DNA from: Streptosporangium violaceochromogenes
GTDB lineage: Bacteria; Actinomycetota; Actinomycetes; Streptosporangiales; Streptosporangiaceae
DNA length: 64,000 bases
Direction: 5' to 3'
Assembly (NCBI RefSeq): GCF_014654615.1
Contig: NZ_BNBB01000010.1
Coordinates: forward strand, 1 to 64,000
The notes under the pieces are model-generated. The model saw only the letters and a program-made list of their open reading frames with translations. It was not told the origin of the DNA and ran no database searches. Below are positions 1 to 7,743 of this stretch, piece by piece. Each line of letters begins with the position of its first letter. Within the stretch, counting starts at the first letter, position 1. The position numbers were made by a program, and so were the translations under genes.

Positions 1-795
1 CTCGCGAACAAGCCGTGTGGTGAGTTTGTGCAGGTGGTCGCGGCGCCGGTCGGTGATCCGCGCGTGGGCGCGGGCGACCTTGAGCCGAGCCTTGGCCCGG
101 TTCGCCGAACCCTTCTCCTTACGGGTCAGATTCCGCTGGGCCTTGGCCAGACGGCGCCGGTCGCGGCGTTCGTGGCGCGGGTTGACGATCTTCTCCCCGG
201 TGGACAGAGCCACCAGCGACGTGATCCCGGCATCGACGCCGACCATGCCCTCGACCGGGTCGAGAGGGCGGATCGTCTCCTCCACCAGGAGAGACACGAA
301 CCACCGCCCCGCCGCGTCGCGGGACACCGTGACGGTGGACGGCTCCGCGCCCTCGGGCAGCGGCCGCGACCACACCACGTTCAGCGGGGCGTCCATCTTC
401 GCCAGGGTCAGCCGCCCGTCCCTCCACCGGAACGCCGAGCGGGTGTACTCGGCCGACGCCCGCGACTTCTTCCGGCTCTTGAACGCCGGGTACTTCGCCC
501 GCTTGGCGAAGAAGTTGGAGAACGCCGCCTGAAGGTGCCGCAACGCCTGCTGCAACGGAACCGACGACACCTCGAACAGGAAGTCGTAGTCACCGCCGCG
601 CTTCCACTCGGTCAGCGCGGCCGACGACTCCACATAGGAGACCCGGCGGCCCTCCAGCGTGTAGGCGCGGGTGCGCATCTCCAGGGCCTTGTTGTAGACC
701 AGGCGGACGCAGCCGAAGGTGCGGGCAAGCTCGGAAGCCTGCTCGGGGGTCGGGTGGAAGCGGTACCTGTAGGCCCGCTTCACCATCTGCGCCAC
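1..795 (-). CDS. tnpB: TnpB-type RNA-guided nuclease/transposase-associated protein (3' part missing)
   Basis: The 265 visible residues read as an IS200/IS605-family OrfB/TnpB protein. The N-terminus contains AYRYRFHPTPEQ and a CVRLVYNKAL segment, followed by KSRKKSRASAEYTRSAF, and then the first RuvC-like block with GVDAGI, whose Asp is the first catalytic acid of this family. The later catalytic Glu/Asp and the zinc-finger Cys pairs lie beyond the left edge, so integrity cannot be judged. The start is either GTG at 795 or ATG at 786; neither has a strong ribosome binding site. No tnpA is visible on this side, so it may be an IS1341-like, TnpA-less element. TnpB proteins are known as RNA-guided DNA nucleases whose guide RNA comes from the element's other end, which is outside the window. 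Confidence 0.9.
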   Translation of the reverse strand, partial: MAQMVKRAYRYRFHPTPEQASELARTFGCVRLVYNKALEMRTRAYTLEGRRVSYVESSAALTEWKRGGDYDFLFEVSSVPLQQALRHLQAAFSNFFAKRAKYPAFKSRKKSRASAEYTRSAFRWRDGRLTLAKMDAPLNVVWSRPLPEGAEPSTVTVSRDAAGRWFVSLLVEETIRPLDPVEGMVGVDAGITSLVALSTGEKIVNPRHERRDRRRLAKAQRNLTRKEKGSANRAKARLKVARAHARITDRRRDHLHKLTTRLVRE

Positions 796-853
796 ACCCC
801 ACACTCTACCGCAGGATCAGTTAAGAAGCGCGCGTGTGTTCGATCCGAGACCT

Positions 854-895
854 GCGGCACCGTGCCGCGTTTCCTCCCCGGCCTGAAGGCCGGGG
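854..895. repeat. Palindromic subterminal end of the TnpB element
   Basis: Two adjacent perfect hairpins stand just upstream of tnpB. At 854-868 a 7-bp stem surrounds a single base. At 876-895 a 9-bp stem (CCCCGGCCT and its complement) surrounds GA. Subterminal hairpins like these are what IS200/IS605-family transposition recognises as element ends. This is therefore probably the left end of the element, with the boundary to the host near 900-915. Confidence 0.6.
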
Positions 896-915
896 TCTCC
901 ACGCTGGAGGATTAG

Positions 916-1050
916 ATGAACACGGCCATGCTCGCCGCCGCGATCGGCGCGGAGGAGGCGGCGACGGCTCCCGGTCCCGAGACGGTCGTCCCCACCCTGC
1001 GGCGGCTGATCGACGAACGTCCGGCGAGCGGGCGGGTGGGACACCCGTGA
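916..1050 (+). CDS. Small 44-residue ORF, possibly the remnant of a gene cut by the TnpB element
   Basis: An ATG with GGAGG five bases upstream opens a 44-codon frame rich in Ala, Glu and Arg. It ends in a GTGA overlap with the next gene. Codon third positions are mostly G or C, as in real genes here. No domain is recognisable. Because it starts directly beside the element's palindromic end, it may be the 3' remainder of a longer host gene, now translated from a start supplied by the junction, or simply a translational leader for the QueA-like gene. Confidence 0.4.
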   Translation: MNTAMLAAAIGAEEAATAPGPETVVPTLRRLIDERPASGRVGHP

Positions 1051-2135
1051 GCACGCGGTGGGGCCCGGCCGCCGGCTTCACGCTCCCGCCCGCGCTGGAG
1101 GCGCACGAGCCACCGGAGGCACGGGGGCTGGCTCGTGACGGCGTACGGCTCCTGGTCTCCCGCGGCGACTCCGGCGAGATCGCCCACCGTCGTTTCACCG
1201 ACCTGCCGGACCTGCTCCGCCCGGGCGACCTGCTGGTGGTCAACGACTCCGCCACCCTGCCCGCCGCCGTCCGCCTCGACCGGCTCACGGTCCACTTCTC
1301 GACCGAGCGCGAGGACGGCGCCTGGCTGGTGGAACTGCGGCTGCCGGCCGAGCCGCGCCCGCGGGACGGGACCCACCCGGGCGGGACCTATCCGGGCGGG
1401 GCCCCCGGGGAGTGGCTGCCGCTGCCCGGCGGGGCCACGCTGCGCCTGCTGGAGCGGGAGACCCCGCGCCTGTGGCGGGCCGCGCTGGACCGAGAGGTTC
1501 CCGCCTACCTCCGCCGCTACGGCGTGCCGATCCGCTACTCCTACGTGGAGGAGGACTGGCCGCTGTCGGCCTACCAGACCGTGTTCGGCACACGGCCCGG
1601 CAGCGCGGAGATGCCCAGTGCCGGGCGCCCCTTCACCACCGGGCTGGTGACCCGGCTGGTGACGAGGGGGATCGGCGTCGTACCGATCACCCTGCACACC
1701 GGCGTCGCCTCTCCCGAGGGGGACGAGCCGCCGTACCCGGAGTGGTTCGAGGTACCGAGGACCACGGCCCGGCAGGTGGAGTTCACACGCGAGTGCGGCG
1801 GCCGGGTGATCGCGGTGGGCACCACCGTGGTGCGGGCGCTGGAGACGGCCGTCAGGCCGGACGGCCGGGTCGGGGCGGCGCGGGGGTGGACCTGTCGTCT
1901 CGTGACCCCCGCGACCGGGGTGAGGGCGGTGAACGGCCTGATCACCGGGCTGCACGAGCCGCGCTCCAGCCACCTGCTGATGCTCTCGGCGATCATCGGG
2001 GACGAGGCGCTCTTCCGTTCCTACGCCGAGGCTCTTCAGGAGGGCTATCTGTGGCACGAGTTCGGCGACGTCCATCTGATCGACGGTCCGCCCAGTCAGT
2101 CACAAGGGGTTTCCAAGTGGGCGGGCCCATCCTGA
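1047..2135 (+). CDS. QueA-like S-adenosylmethionine:tRNA ribosyltransferase-isomerase family protein
   Basis: The 362-residue protein starts at GTG 1047 in a GTGA overlap with the preceding small frame. It shows QueA family landmarks: DLLVVNDSATLPAA at residues 61-74, YQTVFGTRPGS in the middle, and GGRVIAVGTTVVRALE near residue 255. QueA transfers the ribosyl part of SAM to preQ1 in tRNA to make epoxyqueuosine. Here the usual PTAGLHFT signature is changed to PSAGRPFT, and the TLHVG motif to TLHTG. No other queuosine gene is nearby. The change suggests an actinobacterial paralogue acting on a different substrate; fold assignment is firm, activity is not. Confidence 0.8.
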   Translation: MSTRWGPAAGFTLPPALEAHEPPEARGLARDGVRLLVSRGDSGEIAHRRFTDLPDLLRPGDLLVVNDSATLPAAVRLDRLTVHFSTEREDGAWLVELRLPAEPRPRDGTHPGGTYPGGAPGEWLPLPGGATLRLLERETPRLWRAALDREVPAYLRRYGVPIRYSYVEEDWPLSAYQTVFGTRPGSAEMPSAGRPFTTGLVTRLVTRGIGVVPITLHTGVASPEGDEPPYPEWFEVPRTTARQVEFTRECGGRVIAVGTTVVRALETAVRPDGRVGAARGWTCRLVTPATGVRAVNGLITGLHEPRSSHLLMLSAIIGDEALFRSYAEALQEGYLWHEFGDVHLIDGPPSQSQGVSKWAGPS

Positions 2136-2181
2136 TACCAGCACATTTCGGGGAAAAGCCGAATTCCGACTGGAGTAAGAA

Positions 2182-2712
2182 ATGCGCCGGCATCTGACCG
2201 CCCTCGCCGCCCTCGCCCTGGCGGGAGGCATGCTGTTCGTTCCGCAGAGCGCGAACGCCGCCGCGGCCCCGCAGAGCGCGACCCTCGCCTCCCCGCCGCT
2301 CTCACCGCTGAAGCTGACCGCCTACTATCCGCGCAGGGCGTGGGCGGGCGGCACGATCGTCTACACCCTCAAGAGCAAGAACGTCGGCGAGTGGGCCACC
2401 GACATCGCCTACGTCGGGGGCCGCGTCCCCCGGCAGGCCCGCAAGGTCCGCATCACCGGCCCCTCCGGCTCCTACTGCGAGGCGGACGGGCGCGAGGTGG
2501 GCTGCCTGCTCGACACCCTGAGGCCCGGCAGGACGGCCACCGTCACCGTCAAGGTGTGGCTGCGGGGCAGCGCCCGGGGCACCGCCGCGGCCGAGTTCGC
2601 CACGGCCTCGATCGACGTGCCCGCGGGCGGGATCGACGCCCTGGACATCCACGGCATCGACGCGGGCGTGGACCTGAAGTACGTCAAGGTCAAAACCCGC
2701 GTCCTGCGATAG
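2182..2712 (+). CDS. Secreted DUF11-like (immunoglobulin-fold) protein, copy 1
   Basis: The 176-residue product begins with a clear Sec signal: MRRH, then a hydrophobic stretch, and a likely cleavage after ANA-A near residue 27. The mature part (residues 40-165) resembles a DUF11/CARDB-like beta-sandwich, with phrases such as AGGTIVYTLKSKNVGE and LRPGRTATVTVKVWLRG. It has two Cys (in SYCEADGREVGC) that could form a short disulfide loop. It ends in KVKTRVLR, almost the same as the tail of the related gene at 2938. The start has the ribosome binding site GGAGT. It is likely exported and released; its function is unknown. Confidence 0.75.
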   Translation: MRRHLTALAALALAGGMLFVPQSANAAAAPQSATLASPPLSPLKLTAYYPRRAWAGGTIVYTLKSKNVGEWATDIAYVGGRVPRQARKVRITGPSGSYCEADGREVGCLLDTLRPGRTATVTVKVWLRGSARGTAAAEFATASIDVPAGGIDALDIHGIDAGVDLKYVKVKTRVLR

Positions 2713-2732
2713 CCGGGCGGCCTCCCCCAGCT

Positions 2733-2822
2733 CCGGAGTGCCCGGGAAAAGGCGGTCCGTACCGGATACGCCGGCGGTGCGGGACCCCGGCCGGTCACGT
2801 ACGGCCGCGCCGGGCACTCCGG
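2733..2822. repeat. 13-bp inverted repeat between the two secreted-protein genes
   Basis: A perfect 13-bp arm (CCGGAGTGCCCGG) at 2733-2745 is matched by its complement at 2810-2822, enclosing 64 bases with further small palindromes. An A-rich run follows on the + strand. It may form a long-loop structure in the transcript between the two related genes, or be an old element trace. There is no T-run, so a classical terminator is doubtful. Confidence 0.45.
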
Positions 2823-2937
2823 GTAAAAAACAAGAGACCACCAAAATTTACTTCTTTCCGATCTATGTGGTAGAACGCTGCGGACTTTCACGGGGGCGGT
2901 CGCAGGCGTCCCCGCCCCCTCACTCGGGAGACGTTCC

Positions 2938-3495
2938 ATGCTCCACCCGATCTCCAAGATCACAGCTTTCGCCCTGGCCGCTCCGCTCGCGGGCACCATG
3001 CTGCTCGCCACCCCCGCCTCGGCGGCTCCCACCACGGCGACCGCCGGAGCCGTCACCAAGGCCGACGATCCGTTCTCGTCCTTCGCCATCAAGGTCACGG
3101 CACCGAAGCGGGCCCGAGCCGGCGGGAAGATCACTTACCGGATCAGGGCGACCAACAAGGGCCCGTACGTCGCCGACTCGTTCTGGACCGGCGGCGCGCT
3201 GCCCAAGGGCTCGAAGCCGTCGGCGGTGTACGCCCCCAAGGGCACCGAGTGCGGCGTCTACCAGGACGGCTTCTGGTGCTTCACGCCCAACGCCCTGGAG
3301 GTCGGCGAGTACGAGACCGTCGACATCGTCGTGAAGCTGAGCCGTAAGGCCAGAGGTACGGCCACCGCCGTCCTCGGCGTCGACACCGTCGACCTGCCGA
3401 CCGGCGCCGAGACCTTGAACCGCGAGGAGTTCGCCCGCATGGGCATCAAGCACTGGTACTTCGTGAAGAAGGTCAAGACCAGGATCGCGCGCTGA
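2938..3495 (+). CDS. Secreted DUF11-like protein, copy 2
   Basis: The 185-residue protein has a signal peptide (hydrophobic residues 8-25) with likely cleavage after ASA near residue 30. The mature domain matches the gene at 2182 in layout: ARAGGKITYRIRATNKGP, a two-Cys loop (TECGVYQDGFWC), LEVGEYETVDIVVKLSRKARG and a C-terminal KKVKTRIAR. The pair therefore arose by duplication and diverged strongly. The start follows GGGAGACGTTCC. About 225 bp separate it from copy 1, with its own AT-richer leader, so it may have its own promoter. Export to the cell surface is likely; no enzymatic residues are recognised. Confidence 0.75.
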   Translation: MLHPISKITAFALAAPLAGTMLLATPASAAPTTATAGAVTKADDPFSSFAIKVTAPKRARAGGKITYRIRATNKGPYVADSFWTGGALPKGSKPSAVYAPKGTECGVYQDGFWCFTPNALEVGEYETVDIVVKLSRKARGTATAVLGVDTVDLPTGAETLNREEFARMGIKHWYFVKKVKTRIAR

Positions 3496-3631
3496 CCCAC
3501 AGCGCCCCCGGCGTCCCGAAGCGCCCAGAACGTCCCACAGCGCCCGACGCCCCGGCCCCGGTATCCGAGGTACATGCGGCATCCGTCCGGAGAACCGCGT
3601 TCACCCTCGTTTCCGGGGCCAAGTAGTTTAG

Positions 3632-4861
3632 ATGTCGATGAACCAGCGCACGCTTCTGATCACGTTGACCGGCCCCGACCGACCGGGGGTCACCTCGCGG
3701 CTCTTCTCCGTCCTGGCCGCCTTCCCCGTCGTCGTCGCCGACGTCGAGCAGGTCGTCATCAGGGGGCGGCTCACCCTCGGCATCCTCCTCGCCTACTCGG
3801 GCGCCACCCCGTCCGGGACCGGCGGCACCCTCGGTGCCCTGTGGACCGCCGTCGAGCGGACCGCCGGGGACCTGGGCATGGAGGTCGAGCTGTCCACCGG
3901 CTCCGACCTCCAGGAGAAGAGGCGGCGCGGGCGGCTGCACGTCACCGTGCTCGGCGCCCCGTTGCGGCCCGCCGCGATGGCCGGCATCACGGGCCGGATC
4001 GCCGCGGCCGGCGCCAACATCGACCGGATCGAACGCCTGTCCCACTACCCCGTGACCTGCATCGAGCTGGCGGTCTCCGGCGCCGACCCCGGCGCGCTCC
4101 GCGCCGAGCTGGCCGTCGAGGCGCACGCCCAGCGGGTGGACGTGGCCGTGCAGCGCAGCGGCCTGCACCGCAGGGCCAAGCGGCTGATCGTGATGGACGT
4201 CGACTCCACGCTCATCCAGGCCGAGGTGATCGAGCTGCTGGCCGCGCACGCGGGGTGCCTGGAGGAGGTGGCCCGGGTCACCGAGGAGGCGATGCGCGGG
4301 GAGATCGACTTCGCCGAGTCGCTGCGCCGCCGGGTCGCGCTGCTGGAGGGCCTGCCCCAGGAGACCCTGGAGAAGGTCCGCGGGGAACTGGTGCTCACCC
4401 CCGGCGCCCGCACCCTGGTGCGCACGCTCAAGCGCCTCGACTACCGCTTCGCGATCGTCAGCGGCGGGTTCACCCAGCTCACCGACGCCCTCGTGGAGAG
4501 CCTCGGCATCGACTACTCCGCGGCCAACACACTGGAGATCGTGGACGGCGTGCTCACCGGGCGGGTCGTCGGCGAGATCGTCGACCGGCCCGGCAAGGCG
4601 CGGGCGCTGGAACGCTTCGCCCGCGAGGCGGACATCCCGATCAGCCAGACCGTGGCCATCGGCGACGGCGCCAACGACCTGGACATGATCGCTGCGGCCG
4701 GGCTGGGCATCGCCTTCAACGCCAAGCCCGTGGTCCGCCAGGCCGCCGACACCGCCGTCAACGTCCCCTACCTCGACTCGATCCTCTATCTGCTCGGCAT
4801 CCCGCGCGCCGAGGTCGAGGCCGCCGACGCCGAGGACGGCGTCACCTCCGCGGGAGAGTGA
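3632..4861 (+). CDS. serB: Phosphoserine phosphatase SerB with two ACT domains
   Basis: This 409-residue cytosolic enzyme releases phosphate from O-phosphoserine in the last step of serine synthesis. Two ACT-type regulatory domains occupy about residues 7-75 and 100-170. The HAD catalytic domain follows, with the nucleophile motif MDVDSTLIQ (Asp189 and Asp191), SGGF near 278 and GDGANDLDM near 344-352. This is the usual actinobacterial SerB architecture. Two ATGs (3632 and 3638) are possible starts. Its last 20 bases overlap the end of the convergent membrane-protein gene, so the two transcripts must run into each other. Confidence 0.95.
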   Translation: MSMNQRTLLITLTGPDRPGVTSRLFSVLAAFPVVVADVEQVVIRGRLTLGILLAYSGATPSGTGGTLGALWTAVERTAGDLGMEVELSTGSDLQEKRRRGRLHVTVLGAPLRPAAMAGITGRIAAAGANIDRIERLSHYPVTCIELAVSGADPGALRAELAVEAHAQRVDVAVQRSGLHRRAKRLIVMDVDSTLIQAEVIELLAAHAGCLEEVARVTEEAMRGEIDFAESLRRRVALLEGLPQETLEKVRGELVLTPGARTLVRTLKRLDYRFAIVSGGFTQLTDALVESLGIDYSAANTLEIVDGVLTGRVVGEIVDRPGKARALERFAREADIPISQTVAIGDGANDLDMIAAAGLGIAFNAKPVVRQAADTAVNVPYLDSILYLLGIPRAEVEAADAEDGVTSAGE

Positions 4862-6953
4862 GCGCGGCCAGCCGAAGCCCGTCGGCGCCGATCCCCCTCA
4901 GGGGCGGTTGCGCGGCGGCGGCGTGCATGACCCTCCGGCGCACCCCGGTCATCCGTTCGGCCGCCCCCTCGGCCACCTCGTCCAGCCGCCGCGCGGCCAG
5001 CAGGTCCACGTGCGCGCCCAGATCGTCGAGCACACGGTCCAGGTCGTCGGCGGGCGCCCGCGGGCGCCCGGTCCCGATCGCCTCCGCGGCGCTCTCCAAC
5101 CGGTCGGCGACCATGTCAAGGACCGTCGCCGTGGGGCCGGACTCCTCGGCCGGGGCGGGCACCGCGAGCAGCGCCAGCGCGTTGTCACGCAGCCGCCGGG
5201 CGGCCGTGACGGCCTCCCTGAGCCGTCGTGGCGCGCCGCCCCCGGGTTCCTTGTCCAGCCGGTCGAGAGACTCGCCGAGCCGGCCGGCGGCATCGGCCGC
5301 CGAGGAGATCCTGGAGCGCACCTCGCCGGGATCCCCGTCGGCCAGCGCGCGCACCAGCTCGGCGTGCCGTTCGAGGGTGTCCACGATCCTGCCGGTCAGC
5401 CGCGTCCTGTGCCCCCTGGGCCACAGCAGCCGGGCGAAGGCCAGCGCCAGCGCCCCGCCGGCGACCGTGAGGGCCACCCGGGCCGCGGCCGCGCCCCAGC
5501 CCAGCGACACGGTGAAGTCCGCCAGCATCAGCGACAGCGGGGTGGAGAAGATCGCCCAGTAGCCGTAGCTCGTCCCCCTGAACGCGAATCCCAGCGCCGA
5601 GCAGACCCCGATGAACCCGATCAGGTAGACGTGGCCGGGCGCGATCGCCAGCACCACGGCCGCCCCCACGGCACCCACCGCCGTACCCACCACACGCAGC
5701 GCCACCCGGTCCACGGTGTCGCGGTAGGCGGGGCGGAGGCTGACGACCACGGTCGCCACGAACCACTTGGCGTAGTGCTCGTGGGTCAGCAGCATCAGCG
5801 TCATGGCCGCCGTCACCGCCAGGCCCAGGCGCACGGGGTGACGGCCGGCCGAGAAGACCGGCCTGCGCGGGCGTCCGAACCTGGGCAGGTGCGGACCGAC
5901 CTCGACGGCCTCGGCCGCCTGCTGCGACACCGACCGCACCGCGATCCCGATCCGGTCCAGGCACCGGCGAACCTGCCCGAGCAGCACGGCCGCCGGCAAC
6001 GGCGCCTCACCCGCGTGGGCGGCCCGGCGCACCTCCCCCACCCGGTCGGCGAACCGCGCGACGGCCTCCAGCGCCTCGGGCACCGAGACGGAGCCGCCGA
6101 GCGCCACCGCCTCCCGTAACGCACGGGCCAGCGCCTCGACCGCGGTGTGCAACTCCTCCGCCCACCGCGCCCGCGGATCCGCCTGCGCGGCCCCCGCGCG
6201 CAGCACGCGCAGCGCGACGGTCTCCTGGAAGACACGGTCGAGCGTGGCCAGCAGGCGCTTCAGCGCCCGGTCGTCCTCCTGCGACACCCGGTAGAGGGAG
6301 AAGGCCCGGGCCGCGTCGTCCCGGGCGGTGACGGCGTGCCGGCGCAGCGCCTCCCAGCTCTCGTCGGAGAGCGGGGCGCGGCCGGCGGCGGCCAGCAGGT
6401 CGGCCAGGGCCCGGCCCGCCTCCTCGAAGGCCGCGCGCAGGGGCTGGAGGCGGCGCACCGGCCAGAGCACCAGAAGCAACGTGGTGATCAGCAGACCGCC
6501 CGCGGCGGTGACCGCCATGGCCGCCGGCACACCGCCGGCCGTCGGGGCGAAGTAGGTCAGGGTCAGCGCGAGGATCGAGGGAACGCTGATCACCGGCCAG
6601 GAGGCCCCGCCCGCGGCGGCCAGGCCCACCACGACGACCGCGAGCCAGGGCCAGGGCTGGATCAGCCGCCCGAGCCCCACCCCGAGCGTGACCACCAGCG
6701 CGGTGGTGAGCAGCTTCCGGGCCCGCTCGCCGTACGGCAGGCCCGGGGCGTCGCCGAAGGCGGTGAGGTAGCCCCCGAGCGCCATCGCGGCGCCCTCCCG
6801 GACATGTCCGAACCCGACGCCGAGCAGCAGTGGGAGACAGACGCCCAGCGTGCACAGCAGGCCGTACCCCCACGCGGGACGGCCGGTGACCGCGAAGTCA
6901 CCGCGCAGCGCCTCGGCGATCCTCCGCATGCCACCCCCGGCGACCCTCCGCAT
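4842..6953 (-). CDS. FUSC-family membrane protein
   Basis: The 703-residue protein has the two-block layout of the FUSC/YccS/aromatic-acid exporter family: a cluster of membrane helices at about residues 25-165, a long soluble helical segment to about 380, a second helix cluster at about 390-515 containing HYAKWFVATVVVSLRPAYRDT, and a helical cytosolic tail. Family members export small acidic compounds or affect the cell envelope; the substrate here is unknown. Two in-frame ATGs, at 6953 and 6929, lie in a tandem duplication of the start region, so the true start is uncertain. It overlaps the serB end by 20 bp. Confidence 0.8.
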   Translation of the reverse strand: MRRVAGGGMRRIAEALRGDFAVTGRPAWGYGLLCTLGVCLPLLLGVGFGHVREGAAMALGGYLTAFGDAPGLPYGERARKLLTTALVVTLGVGLGRLIQPWPWLAVVVVGLAAAGGASWPVISVPSILALTLTYFAPTAGGVPAAMAVTAAGGLLITTLLLVLWPVRRLQPLRAAFEEAGRALADLLAAAGRAPLSDESWEALRRHAVTARDDAARAFSLYRVSQEDDRALKRLLATLDRVFQETVALRVLRAGAAQADPRARWAEELHTAVEALARALREAVALGGSVSVPEALEAVARFADRVGEVRRAAHAGEAPLPAAVLLGQVRRCLDRIGIAVRSVSQQAAEAVEVGPHLPRFGRPRRPVFSAGRHPVRLGLAVTAAMTLMLLTHEHYAKWFVATVVVSLRPAYRDTVDRVALRVVGTAVGAVGAAVVLAIAPGHVYLIGFIGVCSALGFAFRGTSYGYWAIFSTPLSLMLADFTVSLGWGAAAARVALTVAGGALALAFARLLWPRGHRTRLTGRIVDTLERHAELVRALADGDPGEVRSRISSAADAAGRLGESLDRLDKEPGGGAPRRLREAVTAARRLRDNALALLAVPAPAEESGPTATVLDMVADRLESAAEAIGTGRPRAPADDLDRVLDDLGAHVDLLAARRLDEVAEGAAERMTGVRRRVMHAAAAQPPLRGIGADGLRLAALTLPRR

Positions 6954-6962
6954 GCCACCCCC
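6921..6962. repeat. Tandem duplication carrying two start codons
   Basis: The same 18 bases occur at 6921-6938 and 6945-6962 (period 24). Each copy contains an ATG (minus strand) preceded by GGGGGTGGC. The duplication therefore gave the FUSC gene two equivalent in-frame initiation sites eight codons apart. Confidence 0.8.
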
Positions 6963-7051
6963 AAGGTCGGCCGGCGGGGCACGGCCCTTCCCTCCGGTCC
7001 GGGACGCTCTCGGGCACCGTCCGGGCCCTCACTCCTCTTCCGTCCGCGCCC

Positions 7052-7525
7052 TCACACCTCTTTCGGGCTCCAGCGCACTGTGCCCCGCCCCCCGTCCAGT
7101 TCGGCCCACTCGCCGTCGGCCTCGATCACCGCGAACGCGCCCGGGGGAAACCCGGGATCGTCCTCCTCATCGGTGAGGCCCTGAACCAGCTCGTGCACTC
7201 CGGGGTTGTGGCCGACCAGGACGAGCGTGCGAACCTCCGGATCGCTCCGCCGGATCAGCGTGAGCAGCTCGTCGGGGTAGGCCTGGTAGATGCCCGGTTC
7301 GAAGACGACGTCCGCGCCCGGCAGGGCCAGCTCGGCGGTCTCCCTAGTGCGCGTCGAGGGCGAGCAGAGCACCAGGTCGGGCCGGAGCCCCAGGCCGGCC
7401 AGCGTCTCCCCCACCCTGTGCGCGTCGCGCCGGCCTCGCTCGGTCAGCGGGCGCTCCCGGTCGGCGAGGCCGGGGATGTGCACCGCCTTGGCGTGCCGCA
7501 GGACGACCAGGGTGCGGCCTGTCAT
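7052..7525 (-). CDS. sixA: SixA-type histidine phosphatase family protein
   Basis: The 157-residue protein belongs to the histidine phosphatase (phosphoglycerate mutase-like) superfamily. It has the RHAKA motif at residues 10-14, with His11 as the phospho-acceptor, LTERGRRDA near 27-35, LCSPSTRTRETA near 53-64 and VLVGHNPGV with the second catalytic His near 106. Size and motifs fit the SixA group, which removes phosphate from histidine-phosphorylated proteins. The ATG at 7525 overlaps the stop of the small membrane-protein gene (ATGA), indicating translational coupling. Confidence 0.85.
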   Translation of the reverse strand: MTGRTLVVLRHAKAVHIPGLADRERPLTERGRRDAHRVGETLAGLGLRPDLVLCSPSTRTRETAELALPGADVVFEPGIYQAYPDELLTLIRRSDPEVRTLVLVGHNPGVHELVQGLTDEEDDPGFPPGAFAVIEADGEWAELDGGRGTVRWSPKEV

Positions 7526-7626
7526 CGTGCCGCCCACATGGCGAACCCCACGATCACCGCGAACACCGCGGCCATCGCCAGCAGGATGAGGACGAGGGCT
7601 CTGCCCCCGGAGGGCTGCTGTTCCAT
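7522..7626 (-). CDS. 34-residue single-span membrane protein coupled to sixA
   Basis: From ATG 7626 a 34-codon frame reads MEQQPSGGRA followed by an uninterrupted hydrophobic helix of about 22 residues (ALVLILLAMAAVFAVIVGF) and ends WAAR. The stop overlaps the sixA start as ATGA. The ribosome binding site is weak, but the perfect transmembrane segment, clean codon bias and coupling argue for a real gene. It could anchor or regulate the phosphatase at the membrane; no family is recognised. Confidence 0.6.
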   Translation of the reverse strand: MEQQPSGGRALVLILLAMAAVFAVIVGFAMWAAR

Positions 7627-7664
7627 AGAGCCCAGTTTCCCACCGAAACGCTCCGCACACGCGA

Positions 7665-7694
7665 AAGGGGTACGCGGGCACCCGCGCACCCCTT
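7665..7694 (-). terminator. Rho-independent terminator after hppA
   Basis: A hairpin with 13 base pairs and one internal mismatch (arms 7665-7678 and 7681-7694, loop CA) lies 50 bases downstream of hppA. On the minus strand it is followed by a short T-run. It separates hppA from the small membrane-protein gene and sixA. Confidence 0.75.
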
Positions 7695-7743
7695 CCCCTT
7701 GACTTTCCCTCGAATTCCCTCCCGGGCCTCCTCGGGGCTCAGG

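Noticed and set aside
834..1046. N-terminal extension of the QueA-like frame into the TnpB element end
   Set aside because: The 71 extra residues are Arg/Gly-rich and run through the palindromic element end; GTG 1047 with the GTGA overlap is the better start.
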